Positions 21,563 to 32,693 are shown, counted from the first letter of the stretch. The stretch: 64,000 nt of DNA from Siphonodentalium dalli (GCA_032622095.1 CP136063.1:75555980-75619979); one strand, 5' to 3'. The notes: generated by a model not told the origin, from the sequence alone. Numbers and translations: made by a program.

Positions 21563-21774
21563 ATTCTATTAGGATGACAATATTTAATTTATAACAAAGG
21601 GAGATAATCACATGCTAGTGTGAGAGGTGAAATTGGTAGCCGATAATACCTACTCATACCCAACAGCTTAAAGGGGTACTGTACACTAAATTCTATTTTA
21701 TACTCAAGATATATGCAATCAATGAATAAATTTGAGCCATGGATCAGTGCAAAATACATGTACATTCACACAGT

Positions 21775-21860
21775 TTCCAATGGGAGACTCACATTTATAA
21801 GAGAATGCCTTGGCACAGGGTTTTCGCAAAATTTCAGGAAGCTCCAATCATAAAAGGGTT
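21775..21860. mobile_element. Fragment of CATGACTGGAGC-type hairpin MITE
   Basis: Keeps half a hairpin (CCAATGGGAGACTCACATTT, TAAGAGAATGCCTTGGCA) and the right arm CGCAAAATTTCAGGAAGCTC to AAAGGGTT. Confidence 0.6.
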
Positions 21861-22031
21861 GAAATTTATTAATATTTGAACATTTCCCCCAATAAATAGG
21901 AATCATTCCGTACTTGTATTATCTGCTTGATTGTCTGTCGGATGCTTAATTTTCCTGAAAATCTCTCCAAATGAATGATAGACAATTTCCGATGTATCCA
22001 AAATTATAATTGATAAAAGATTATGAAAAAG

Positions 22032-22169
22032 TTCCCACCCATTACTACTGGGAGGATTGTGATGGATCCAAAATCAGACACATATTTTGTAATCAGCCTA
22101 AGCATGGAGGGGCTGAATGTATTGGAGAACTTTCACAATCTCGTAGCTGCAACAGTAACCCATGTCCAG
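22032..22169 (+). CDS. Orphan thrombospondin type-1 repeat-like exon
   Basis: The frame reads W-EDCDG, then HIFCNQPKHGGAECIG and SRSCNSNPCP, matching the second half of a TSP1 repeat (spacing C...GG-x-C-x-G...C-x4-CP). It ends at CCATGTCCAG|GTCAGT in phase 1, the usual phase for TSP1 exons. A phase-1 acceptor is possible at AAAAAG (22031), but it has a poor pyrimidine tract, and the WSxWSxCS start and TCGxG motif are degenerate. It lies on the strand opposite the FReD gene, inside its intron, with no partner exons seen. It could be a decayed exon or one exon of a larger overlapping gene. Confidence 0.5.
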
Positions 22170-22265
22170 GTCAGTTGCATTCCTACATTAAAGACTTCAC
22201 CCGAGACAATTCAAAGCTCAATCAGGTCATACTGTAATTATACCCCACAAAGAGAATGGGGGTTA

Positions 22266-22440
22266 CAGCAATGCCCTAAATAATCGACTCCTTAACCACA
22301 GCAGAATTATTGGTAATTTTTAAGAATTTTTCTCACAGCTTTACGATGAATGGCAACAAGCCATATTTTTCCGACTAAATCCTGAAAAATTACCCATAAT
22401 TCTGCTGCGGTTAAGGAGTCGATTATTTAGGGCATTACTG
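22266..22440. mobile_element. Palindromic mariner-type MITE
   Basis: CAGCAATGCCCTAAATAATC at the left and GATTATTTAGGGCATTACTG at the right, followed by TA. The left arm is internally deleted. Confidence 0.8.
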
Positions 22441-23060
22441 TATGTTCTAACGAGACTTCTGGAAAGATGTATGAAGCTTGTGTATTACACACATTTGTAT
22501 CCAGGGGATACACAGAAACAAAACTTGTTCATTCTTTTGCAACAACAAAACATTACCGGTGTATCCTCAAGTCATGTTTTTGGGCCGATCGGTATTATGT
22601 ATCATTTGATAAAACAAACATGGTCTTACAGGCCTTCACGCGCTCCATGACCGTGTGAATACATTTGTACATGTGGTTTCCATTGACTTTGTGTAAGGTC
22701 TATAAACTAGTCTATACCAGAAATCAAAATGATGAGAGCGAAAAATAATGTGCTATTCTCATTGCCAATCTAATACCTCATGTTGAAAATGATTATCCTA
22801 TCAAACAAAATAATGCCCAGCAGATCATGGGCAACCATAGGAACACACACAATGGAACCATACACAAGCAATGTCACGTCTGTGTATTGTATGAATATAT
22901 CTCGTGGATACACATGTGTATAATATACATAAGTTTCATACATCTCGCCGCTGACAAAACTAACCAAAAATAATCAACCCTGGCTTTATAAATATCTTTT
23001 GTTTGGACCAATTTAATTTAATTAGTCATGGGACTAAAGTTGTTGAGCCTGAATTTGGTA

Positions 23061-23266
23061 CAGTAATTCCCTAAATAATTGACTCCTTAACCACATCAGA
23101 ATTATGGGTAATTTTTCAGGATTTAGTTGGAAATATGGCTTGTTGCCATTCATCGGAAAGCTCAGCTTTCCGATGAATGGCAACAAGCCATATTTCCGAC
23201 TAAATCCTGAAAAATTACCCACAATTCTGCTGTGGTTAAGGAGTCGATTATTTAGGGCATTACTTT
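23061..23266. mobile_element. Palindromic mariner-type MITE
   Basis: CAGTAATTCCCTAAATAATT at the left and GATTATTTAGGGCATTACTT at the right. Long well-paired arms through TTGCCATTCATCGGAAAGCT. It lies 30 bases downstream of the FReD exon donor at 23300. Confidence 0.82.
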
Positions 23267-23299
23267 ACTTTGCTCATGATATGCTTCTGGTTAACCAAC

Positions 23300-23551
23300 C
23301 TGTCGTTGTGAGATAGTAGATCTTATTCAGTCCTATCCAGATATCTCCGTTTGGGTCCCCAAACTCGTAGAGATATTCACTGAACCTTCGGTGCTGAAAT
23401 GGTATGTTGCCATACATTCTCCTCTGTATGAGCACGGATGATGCCGAATCTGTATGATTACAGTGCACATCGTAGGCCAGTGTATCATTGAACCACACAG
23501 TGTAGATTCCACTTTTAGAGTATCCTCCCTTTGCTCTTAAGTGATCGCACC
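23300..23551 (-). CDS. Fibrinogen-related protein, penultimate exon (FReD N-terminal half)
   Basis: Minus strand. Acceptor TTATACTGCAG before 23551; donor ACAACGACAG|GTTGG at 23300. In phase 2 the frame begins CDHLRAKGGYSKSGIYTVWF, the standard fibrinogen-domain start (C...G...SGxYT), then VHCNHTDSASSVLIQRRMYG and a segment ending FGDPNGDIWIGLNKIYYLTT, matching the family pattern VIQRRxDG...FGxxxGExWLGLxxIxxLT. Three Asn-x-Ser/Thr or N-D-T type sites could be glycosylated. The exit phase 1 joins 20876 to give the Gly codon before YNVLYIEM. Upstream exons were not identified; the 100-N gap at 24329 lies in that direction. Confidence 0.92.
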
Positions 23552-23579
23552 CTGCAGTATAAGAAATTTAATTTAACTG

Positions 23580-24328
23580 TCTTTTCTGCTTAATTGAAAT
23601 TCTACCATTGCCATTTAATTTCCTCATGGATCATAGTATTTTTTTTTCTTCATGTTTTTATTGATAAAAAATTATATAGGAATTATTATAAACATTAATA
23701 ATATTGCACTCTCTCTTTCGCACACTCATTCAAACAAATTCACAGAAACCACCCATACCATCATCCACTCATCGTCTCTTTCAATACCGGTGATGTTATA
23801 ATATATTCTGTACTTTCTTCGACCATTACTCAAATAAAAATCATGTATTAATGTGATATAAAATATGATTTCCCCTCGAAAATTTCAGAGGACTGTTGTC
23901 ATCAGCGACATCCCTGCTTCTGTCAGCTGTCACCAGAGCTATACATTCTGGGGTATGTAGTCAAGAATTAGGTACATGTATATTGTTGGTTGATTTTGAA
24001 TAGTGGGGTGCAGCCCAGAATGCAATTTTTCATCCTGTAATATTAAAGGCACGGGTGGCGTTCGTTGCAGAAATATTCATATTTGTTCAAATCGCCATCA
24101 ACAGGAGGAATATTAAAATATATATAGTTTTGTTCATATGCCAAACATAATCAGCGCGTAAAAAATAGTATATTGTCGTCAAGACTAAGATGGTGTATGT
24201 AAACAAGAACCTGCTCATGTTACAGAAGTTTTGCTTCTGTTTACATAACACAGCGCAATTCTATTGGTTAATCGCACACAAATGATATAAATGCTCTTTA
24301 TTATTTCCATAGCAGGAAAACAGTAACT
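23580..24328. other. FReD upstream intron, mostly uncharacterised
   Basis: T-rich at 23640-23700. Bases 24050-24130 share CGTTGCAGAAATATTCATAT and CATATGCCAAACATAATCAG with 27287-27385, so part is a dispersed repeat. No exon is supported. Confidence 0.5.
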
Positions 24329-24428
24329 NNNNNNNNNNNNNNNNNNNNNNNNNNNNNNNNNNNNNNNNNNNNNNNNNNNNNNNNNNNNNNNNNNNNNNNN
24401 NNNNNNNNNNNNNNNNNNNNNNNNNNNN
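24329..24428. other. Assembly gap, exactly 100 N
   Basis: One hundred N, the conventional placeholder for a scaffold join of unknown length. Exons of the FReD gene may be missing here. Confidence 0.99.
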
Positions 24429-24840
24429 AGTTATGGCTCCTTTTCGACTTAAAATCTGTCCGTCCATCTGTGCGGAAGTTTTTCGGATGAGAACTTTATT
24501 TTGGGGGTATCGGATAAAAACCAAATTTTGTATGTGAGCTTACATTGTATGAGCTCAAAAACCAAATCAAGTTCAAACATGGGTTTGGTCTGCCAATTTT
24601 GCAGGAGTTGTGTCCCCTTTTCGACTTAAAATTTTGTCGTTTTGAGGTTTCCAGATGATAACTTTAGTTTGTGTGATCGGATCTGAACCAAATTTGGTAT
24701 GTGAGGTTATCATCTCAAAATACAGCCTTACAGGTCAGGTTTGAATATGTGTTCGGTCCTCCTATTTACGCCAAAGTTATGGTCCTTGTCGACTTAGAAT
24801 TTGCCGATTATTTTGGTTTCCGGATGATTACTTTACTTAT
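24429..24840. repeat. GAGTTATGGCCC-type tandem repeat, about 2.5 units
   Basis: Units of about 160 bases contain GATGATAACTTTAGTTTGTG, GAACCAAATTTGGTATGTGA and CGACTTAAAATTTTG. Same family as 29403-30830 and 61490-62110. Non-coding. Confidence 0.7.
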
Positions 24841-25054
24841 TTAATTAATTTAAACCGCACCTATAACTACGAGCTATCACATTAAATTAATACTACGCAA
24901 TTCGGCATATTATCAGAGTTTCCGCTGCAGGGGCAGCGGGTCCCTTTTATGGTCCTTTCCCCTCACCCAAAGTTCCCCTCCGACATATTCATAATTCTGC
25001 CCGATCAACAGATTAATGCCTATAAACATGTGTAGCTGTCAGTAACAGTGAGTA

Positions 25055-25281
25055 TTAGTAAACAATAATTTTATTTGCCTGATAACTCAAATCATGAAAA
25101 GAATACTTTTCGGGGCTATTCACATTGACAATTATATTTGCCTTATTCTGAAAGATATCGAAGCAGACATCACCCACAAGCCATGTGGTTGATTCTGCCT
25201 GGTTTAATACATTGCAATTACGTTCCCAACTAACACACTCTTCTGACTGATATGTAGATGAGGTCCAGATGTTAGCCACTG
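25055..25281 (-). other. Unassigned open frame, possible exon
   Basis: On the minus strand an acceptor-like CATCTTTCAG precedes a 75-codon open frame with three cysteines (EECVSW, RNCNVL, VCFDI) ending in TAA at 25055. It lies upstream of the FReD exons on the same strand, but no good donor in the phase needed to join 23551 was found. I do not recognise a domain. It could be an N-terminal extracellular exon of the FReD gene or chance. Confidence 0.2.
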
Positions 25282-25284
25282 AAA

Positions 25285-25994
25285 GATGATTAGGCATATT
25301 CCATGGTCTAACATGTTGTAATGAATGTAGATTAGTTGGACGTCAAAATAAATAGTGGAATTTTAACAATTTCCTCCACCTTTGATGGTGGCCATACAAA
25401 AGGTTGTCAGTTCACTTATTTTATACGCAAATTTAACATGACGTTTTGTCGCACAGTTTTTGGTACCTACACGTATACAACAATCTTACATTCACCCTTC
25501 AAATTGTCAAAATTAAAACACAAAAATAAAATTCCTTGACTTTATCTACATGTACTTACATGTATATAACCATTGATATTCAGAACTTGGCTTTAATTAT
25601 CGACTGACTTACTCAATACTGTTACATGTAGACATTCGTAATTTGTTGATTGACAGATTTTCCCCAGTGGCTATAGGGGTACCATTCCCCCACCCCTAGC
25701 GGAAACCCTGATATTATTGATATTTAAAGACATTAATCTTTAATGACATCCATGCCACAATTATGTACATGTATATCTCTTTAAACTGTATATCGAAAAG
25801 GGGATCTGTTCTAAGTGAAATGACTAGCTTGTACATGATTTGTTTTGAGGGACATTGGTTTGAACAGTCAAGCAGTTTGGGTTGGTGGATACACTTTACT
25901 GTACTGCCCTAAGGAAATTACTCATCGAAGTGGGGTGCCCCCCCTCCATGGCAACCTTTGTACTGTTGTTTGTTTTTCTATTACAATAATAAAG
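25285..25994. other. No feature recognised
   Basis: Intergenic or intronic sequence with TACATGTA repeats. The stretch 25650-25710 (CCCCAGTGGCTATAGGGGTA, CCCCTAGCGGAAACC) resembles, in inverted form, 24920-24980, so the two may be ends of one repeat. Confidence 0.4.
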
Positions 25995-26400
25995 TTAACC
26001 CTTTACCCAGCAAAACGGCCCAAAACCGGCCAAATAAAGCTTCAACAGCCTAAAATATCTTCGGTCTGTCTCAATAGAACCATACAAATATGGATATCAT
26101 TGGAACCGGCTCCTTGACCACATTGTGATAGTTACAGTTATGCCCTGTGCCAATGCATTCTCTTATATATGCGAGTCGACCATAGGTCGCCTCGCATATA
26201 TAAGAGAATGCATTGGCCTAAAAAAAATAATCTTTTTTTTAACACTTTTTACCATTTTTTTCTTACATTCTTTAACAATTTTATAATTTTTAATGTGTAA
26301 ATCCAATGCATTCTCTTATATATGTGAGGCGACCTATGGTCGACTCGCATATATAAGAGAATGCATTGTCACAGGGCCCTTCTGTTGGGTAAAGGGTTAA
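25995..26400 (-). mobile_element. piggyBac-like MITE, ACCCAACA subfamily, inverted copy
   Basis: TTAA-bounded; the sequence is the reverse complement of 10375-10774, including GAAGATATTTTAGGCTG. Hairpins at 26150-26216 and 26303-26369 (the latter with base CATTGT instead of CATTGG). Left terminus reads TTAACCCTTTACCCAGCA. Confidence 0.85.
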
Positions 26401-27384
26401 TAAATAAATAAAATGTTTTGTTGTGTTGTCAATGCCACTTTGAAATACAGATAATGTGAGTGAAGGCTTTGGAACTTGTCAATTTGATCTTGGCCACAGG
26501 CAAAAGATGTTGTTTGATACAGTATCATTATTATATTATTAGTATCGAGTATATTGTCATTGACAACTCCATTTTATATAGTGACCCTCGCGAGTGTCCG
26601 CATCGCGAACTACCTGTACAACACACCATCAGGGTATTAAATTGTTATAGTGAGCTCCAAGCCATGCTCTATTAAGTAGAAAACGCCAAGTCATGCTCTA
26701 TTTATTATCTAATACTGTGTCATTTTAACTTAAAATATTAAATGGTTTTCATAATGATAATAAGGCCATACAAAAGGTAGATCACATATATGTTTGGAGT
26801 AAACAAGGGGAGGGTCGTCAAAAATACTAGGATACAAGGTGGGACTTTAACAAAATAATGATTTCTGTCCAAAACATAAAAGAAACAAACGGATAGAAAA
26901 TTATGTTAAACAAAATAGTGTGTTCAAAAGTGGCATTCTCATTCCAAACGTGATTTAAACACTAGATTCTAAATGAAAAATAAATAGTCAAGAACCACGA
27001 GCGATATAATCATGATCCGTAGTAACACCGGGCATGCGTGGCGCGGAAACATCACCAATTTTTTTTATTTTTTTTCGAAAATTCCATTCATTTAACAATT
27101 TTCAAATTTCAAAAAATCCTTTTTTATTTATTATTTTCAAACTCTCATGTCATTTTCTCTTTGTCAAACCAATGTCAAATCCAAAAAACGCAATTTCACC
27201 AACAAATAACAAAATTCCTATTTCTTTACAACATTTCATAACAAATTTAGAAAATTCCTATTTCTTTTACTACATTTCTTGGCGTACGTTGCAGAAATAT
27301 TTATATTTGTTCAAATCGCCATCAACAGAAGGAACACCAAAATATATAGAGTTCCGCTCATATGCCAAACATAATCAGCGCGTA

Positions 27385-27990
27385 AATGGATTCAATTTTG
27401 AAATCCAAGATGGCCATCAGCGGCCATGTTTTTTGGGCCGAATTACCCCAAAATGATTTGTGCCCAACTAGGTGCCACCCCAATGATGAATATGAAGTTT
27501 GGTGAGGATCGGATCAGGGTTGTGGTCTGTAGGGTGTGTGATTTAGTGATGCAAAGAGTAAAATCCAAGATGGCTGATGGCCAAATGACCCCAAAATGAC
27601 TCGTTCCCATCTAGAGGTCACCCCGATGATCCATATGAAGTTTGGTGATGATCGGATCAGAAATGTGGTCTGTAGGATGTGTCAAAGGATTTAGTGATGC
27701 AAAGAGTAAAACCCAAGATGGCCACCAGCGGCCACCATTCAAATCTACATTTAAATGTCAACATTCATGACAAATTTTATGATGATCAGACAAACAGTAC
27801 GGCCTGTCGCCCGCGCCAATGGGTTCAAATTTGAAATCCAAGATGGCCACCAGCGGCCATGTTTTTTGGCCAAATGACCCCAAAATGACTCATTCCCATC
27901 TACATGTCAATGTCAACATTCATGACAAATTTCATAAAGATCAGACCAAAGATACGACCTGTAGCCCGCGCCAAAGGAAATTGTTGACGG
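27385..27990 (+). repeat. Diverged array of the AAATCCAAGATGGC tandem repeat
   Basis: Four to five units with AATCCAAGATGGCCACCAGC, GACCCCAAAATGACTC and GTTCCCATCTAGAGGTCACC or TACATGTCAATGTC. Related to arrays in AK6 introns but more diverged. Open frames in it are repeat artefacts. Confidence 0.75.
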
Positions 27991-28015
27991 ACACACGGAC
28001 GCCAATCCATGGCAA

Positions 28016-28044
28016 TAGCTCAAACTTAAAGTAAGTTGAGCTAA
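28016..28044 (+). repeat. Terminal hairpin ending GAGCTAA
   Basis: TAGCTCAAACTTA pairs with TAAGTTGAGCTA and is followed by A. The same hairpin closes the repeat arrays at 43882-43914, 52205-52237 and 54398-54430, and a variant closes the insertion at 37803-37837. Confidence 0.7.
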
Positions 28045-28210
28045 AAATGATTGAAATCAGTTAATATTTGTTCAAGTTATTGTGATCACGGACGGTGCTG
28101 ATTTCTATAGTCTCCAGAAATAAAATCCAACCTTGTATCCTGACCCTCCTTGGGTAAACAACATTTAATTCAGCTCAATGTATTTTCTATTTCTATTTCA
28201 GATTCAAATA

Positions 28211-29107
28211 ATGGATGAAGGTTGGGCACCCACTGCAAAAGCGTATGACCCACTTAAGGCTGGGGAGCATCGATGGCACCGACAATGAGGCGCATGACAG
28301 AGCCATAATCAGAGCAATGATGGCTAAATACAAGCGGGCCGAAATTAATCAGTGGCAATCCAGAGAACACTCTTTTCATTGGCCACTTACATCCAAACAC
28401 CAATGAGGATACTCTAATGCATAATGTCTCACCACATGGAGATATAGAGAACCTTACAATAGTTCGCAATATTGTCACAGGATTTTCGAAGTGCTACGCA
28501 TTTGTAGAGTATACAGATGAGAAGTCTGCTCGCATGGCCTATCATGCATTAAATAGGTTGGAGATCGATTCAAATGAGATTTTCGTGGAACACGAGCATT
28601 CTAGAATACTGCCTGGCTGGGTTCCTCGGAGGCTGGGAGGTGGGACAGGGCGGCAGGAAAGAATCGGGTCAGTTGAGATTTGGAGGTCGGCAAAGAGTTT
28701 TTCGAAAACCTTTTAACTTGGAAGAAGAATCACAAAAATTGGAGAGACGGCATCAGTATAATTCTGACGGAAGGCGGGATAACAGGGAACAAGGAGACTA
28801 TAAGCCAACTTTGCCAAGTAATCGATCTACAGACTATCGGGATAGGGAGTTCGATAGAAGGAGAAACAGGAGTAGGTCTCGTGACAGACACAGAGATGAC
28901 AGACACAACCGTAGCCGCCGTGAGAGGACTAGAAGCAGAAGTCGAAGTGAGAGTCGCAACAAGGATTACTCACGAAGGAAACATTCTCGTAAAAGCAGGA
29001 GTCGCAGCCCTGAACATAAACACAAAAAATCTAAAAAGCACAAACATAAACACAAGAAAGAAAAGTATCAGTCTCCCAAGAAAGAACGTGAAAATAGTCC
29101 AGGATGA
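28211..29107 (+). CDS. SNRNP35: SNRNP35 (U11/U12 snRNP 35 kDa protein), with three frameshifts
   Basis: The U11/U12 35 kDa protein is a U1-70K-like component of the minor spliceosome. An acceptor (TTCTATTTCAG, 28201) precedes the ATG at 28211; the rest is one exon, as in vertebrates. Read across frames, the order is WAPTAKAYDPLKAG, SIDGTDNEAHDRA, RRM RNP2 (NTLFIGHL), RNP1 (GFSKCYAFVEY), IFVEHE, GWVPRRLGGG, ESGQLRFGGRQRVFRKP, then an Arg/Ser-rich tail ending in KHKHKHKKEK and TGA at 29105-29107. The frame steps by +1 near 28262-28265 (GGGG), between 28340 and 28366, and near 28648-28650 (GGG), ending in the original frame. All three fit one extra base, so consensus errors or a young pseudogene are both possible. 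Confidence 0.85.
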
Positions 29108-29214
29108 ATTTCTAATGGACATTAGTGGAGATTGCCTTTAGATCTGTATAAATATCAACAACCTGAATTCAACTGATACATGTTTAGTTCTAATCAACTA
29201 TAGTCAAGCCCGCG

Positions 29215-29402
29215 AATAGAGTGTCTGTCATTTGCAGAATGAGGTCCCACATGGTGGGCTTGCATCACCAAATTCACCATCTGGGAACATCATTCTGCTT
29301 AGGCCTCAACTGCTATGGGAGTCCCAGGATCGGATTGATCACTGTTGTTCCCCAGTTGATGTTGGTGATGTTCACCCACTAGTCACCTCGATTATGCATT
29401 TT
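29215..29402. mobile_element. MITE of GAGGTCCCCAGAGGG family, left part
   Basis: TAGAGTGTCTGTCATTTGCA through GATTATGCATTTTT, with a shortened left hairpin. Interrupted by the repeat insertion 29403-30907. Confidence 0.65.
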
Positions 29403-30907
29403 TGTCTCCCGAAAAAAAAATTTCGGAGGACTATTAAAATAGCCAGTGTCCGTCCGGAAATGGTTTCCGGATGATAACTTTCGTTTTGGTTATTAGATCA
29501 AAAGCAAATTTCATAGGTGAATTTATCAGACCAAAATACAGGTCAAGTTCGAATATGGTTTTGCTCTGCCCCATTTTTGCGAGAGTTATGGCCCTTTTTT
29601 TTACTTAGAATCTTGTAATTTTATGGTTTCCGCGATGATAACTTCAGTTTGTGTGATCATATCTGAACCAAATTTGGAATATGCGTTTATCAGCTCGAAA
29701 TACAGGTCAAGTTCGAATATGGGTACAATCCGCCCATTTTTGCTAGAGTTATGGCCCTTTTTGTCCGCCGACCCAACGGGTTCGGAGGACTATTATAATC
29801 AGCCTGTGTGTGTGTGCGTGCGTCCGTGCGTGCGTCCGAGGTTTCCGGATGATAACTTTAGTTAGAGTGAACCAAATTAAATTTGGTATGTGAGTTTACT
29901 AGCAGAAAAGACAGGTCAAGTTCGAATTCTGGTTCCGTCCGCCATTTTTCACCAGAGTTATGCCCCTTTTTCGACTTAGAATTTGACCGTCTGTTAACAT
30001 TTTTGGTTTCCGACCGATAACTCCAGTTTGGATTATTTGATCTGAACCAAAGTTGGTATGTGTATTTTCCAGCTAAAGATACAGGCCAAGTTCGAATATG
30101 GGTTCCGTCCAATTATTTTTACATGAGTTACGGCCCTTTTTCGACTTAGAATTTGACCATCTGTTAACATTTTTGGTTTCCCGACCGATAACTCCAGTTT
30201 GGATTATTTGATCTGAACCAAAGTTGGTATGTGTCTTTCTCCCAGCAAAACACAGATCAAGTTCGAATTCGGGTTCCGCCCGCCAATTTTCACCAGAGTT
30301 ATGTCCCTTTTTTACTTAGAATTTTTGCCAATTTGAGGTTTCCGGATGATAACTTTAGTAAATGTGCACTGAATGAAATTAAATTTGGTATGTAGGTTTA
30401 CTAGCACTAAAGACAGGTTTTTATGCGCAAACACCGGTCGTATCAAGCCGACACTTAGAGGCAGACATGAGGTCTACCGACCTTTTTTTTTACTTGGAAT
30501 CTTGTAATTTTCTGTTTTCCGGATGATAACTTCAGTTTGTGTGATCATATCTGAATCAAATTTAGTATGATAGTTTATCAGCCCAAAATACAGGTCAGGT
30601 TCGAATATGGGTTTGCTCTGCCCATTTTTGTGAGAGTTATGGCCCTTTTACGACTTAGAATCCTGTCAATTTCTGGTTTCCGGATGACAAATTTAGTTTG
30701 TGTGATCATACACATGTATCTGAATCAAATTTGGTATATGAGTTTATCAGCTCGAAATACAGATCAAGTTCGAATATGGGAACGATCCACCCATTTTGTT
30801 CTGAAATTTATATCGGATTTAGGGTCCTTGTTATTTTTTTCAGAAAAGCTGATGCCCCCAATGAAGCCACTTTTTCGGGGGACACTGTGGCTGGACGACC
30901 TTTTATA
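29403..30907. repeat. Insertion made of about eight GAGTTATGGCCC-type units
   Basis: Begins GTCTCCCGAAAAA and ends TTTTTCGGGGGAC plus ACTGTGGCTGG, giving weak terminal inversion. Units of about 165 bases contain GGTTTCCGGATGATAACTTT, GAACCAAATTTGGTATGTG, CAGGTCAAGTTCGAATATGG and GAGTTATGGCCC. A second GCCGACCCAACGGG start occurs at 29764, suggesting a nested or duplicated copy. Open frames here are repeat artefacts. Confidence 0.7.
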
Positions 30908-31080
30908 TAACATAAGTAACCAAAAACAATGTTAATTTGAGACAAGATACTTCCCCGACAGTGAGGTCCCCAGAGGGTGAATTTGGTGATGCTAGCTCAC
31001 CGTACGGGATAGCATCACTAAATTCACTCACTGGGGACCTCATTCTGCAAATGACACTCACTATTTGCAGACTTGACTAT
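30908..31080. mobile_element. MITE of GAGGTCCCCAGAGGG family, right part
   Basis: Resumes with CAAAAACAATGTTAATTTGA and the right hairpin GAGGTCCCCAGAGGGTGAAT with its complement, ending GCAAATGACACTCACTATTT. Confidence 0.7.
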
Positions 31081-31905
31081 TGTTGAATAGTAGTATGAAC
31101 TATGGCCTATAAATGGGCCAAAAGATTTTTCTAACCAGCGCAAACCCCAAGTATGGATACTAGTACGTGTAGCTATTCCATATACATAATTTTTTTTTTA
31201 AAGTTCTATTAAAAGTATAGATCTGTACCATGTTTGCTGTGAATTTATTTGAGAGTGAAAGCTTCCATGTATATGTATTTAACTTCAGAAATGAACAAAC
31301 GAATGTAAATTGCCTTTATTGGCAAAAATACGCATTCTGATTGGTCTCCACTGAAGTGTGCACAGATTTGATTTGAGCACACTGCTATTGACAATGCACG
31401 TCAAATACGTCACTGCTCAGTCTAGAGTCACTAAAATCTAGTACAACCAGAAAGTTGTTTACTCTAGATACGATTAACAGAGTCACTGCTCTGAGTAACC
31501 CAGAAATTTCATTATATTTTGATCACAGGAAAAAGGCTATCTCTCCCTCATAACATGTAATGCCGAAAAAAGTGTTTTTGTACAGTTTCTTTTACAAATT
31601 TTAGTGGATTGAATTAAAATGGAGATAAACGTACCGTGGTTCATTGGATATTCAGGGAATCGATCATGAAATCAGGTTGTAAACTTGCCGGCTCATTCAC
31701 AAACTGTTTTCATGCTCGAATCACCAAATATCCAAGGAAACTGAGTACAAATGTCTCCTAAATATGGCATTGTGGTTACATACACTGTGAACCTACCACC
31801 ACAGCACCATATTTTTCCTCATTGAAGCACAGGTTAAATCAGAGATCACAGAATTAAGTATGTTATTTTTATATATCTTTAAAACATCAATAATTGCCCT
31901 CTTTA
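31081..31905. other. No feature recognised
   Basis: AT-rich intergenic sequence without supportable exon or repeat. Confidence 0.45.
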
Positions 31906-32133
31906 TTAAAGGTACTCAATCCAATTTTATGCTTCCCATATCAGATTCCAACATCAACAAAATTACATATCTCGGGGAAACAACAAGTTTCAAAAATCAA
32001 TATCTTATCACTCTTGAGCTTTGATGGGTGGGTTCCTCGACTCGAATCAAATATTTTTTTACACCCCCCCCCCCCCCCCCCAAGCCAAAGAAATAGTAAT
32101 TTGGCTGCGTTAATTTGGATTATGCATCTTTAA
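31906..32133. mobile_element. TTAA-flanked MITE (TTAAAGGTA ends), second copy
   Basis: TTAAAGGTACTCAATCC at the left, ATTATGCATCTTTAA at the right, with the shared interior TGATGGGTGGGTTCCTCGAC and a C-run of about 18 bases (32063-32080). Shorter than 21120-21562. Confidence 0.65.
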
Positions 32134-32693
32134 CCCTTTGATAACTACCAGGTAGATGCTCACTGATGGCAAGTGTCCTTGATTCCCATTCATTTATGGT
32201 AGTTCAGGGATGCCGTAGTTCAACAAACAAATTCAACAAACATTGAGTGAGTACAAAAAATTCTCATTATTTTATTTTCGGAAATTGTCTGGGCACGAGT
32301 GAAAACATTATTTGATATTAAATTGTAAATTTGTTATGTGAATGAGATAATTCCTCTGAAAAGGCTTAAAATTAGATTTTATTCTTTGTATATGCCTTTG
32401 CAAAGAAATCTATCACTGATAAATTTACTAATCATCACATTGAATTGATATGTAAAAGTCAATTGCTACCTATTCACTGTTATTTTCACTGTCCGTCACA
32501 AAAAAATAAAGATCACATATATTTCCATTGATTTCAAAAGGCAATCTGCAGGCAATGTGATTAATTGATCATCCGATATGATCAGAGATTTTCAGCTGAT
32601 TCCTGGGATGATTATATATATAAATGCTGCTGACCAAACTATTGTCAGTATTTACCAGAACAATATATGGAATTTGGTGCCGGACATTAGCAG
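32134..32693. other. No feature recognised
   Basis: AT-rich sequence without supportable feature. Confidence 0.45.

Larger units (their letters stand above)
20880..23299. other. FReD gene intron with several mobile elements
   Basis: The 2.4-kb intron between the two FReD exons (minus strand). It holds a TTAA MITE (21120-21562), a hairpin-MITE fragment (21775-21860), a TSP1-like exon on the opposite strand (22032-22169) and two mariner-type MITEs. The rest shows nothing supportable. Confidence 0.7.
26797..28160. mobile_element. TIR element carrying a tandem-repeat array and a terminal hairpin element
   Basis: GTAAACAAGGGGAGGGTC and GGATACAAGGTGGGAC at the left match the complement of GACCCTCCTTGGGTAAAC and its inner neighbour at the right. 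Inside are an AT-rich stretch, a repeat shared with 24050-24130, a 163-bp-type tandem array (27385-27990) and a hairpin (28016-28044). Probably a nest of elements. It ends about 40 bases before the SNRNP35 exon acceptor. Confidence 0.5.

Noticed and set aside
28680-29141. 153-codon frame overlapping the SNRNP35 tail
   Set aside because: Alternative frame of the Arg/Ser-rich coding sequence; only the 28574 frame matches the protein family.
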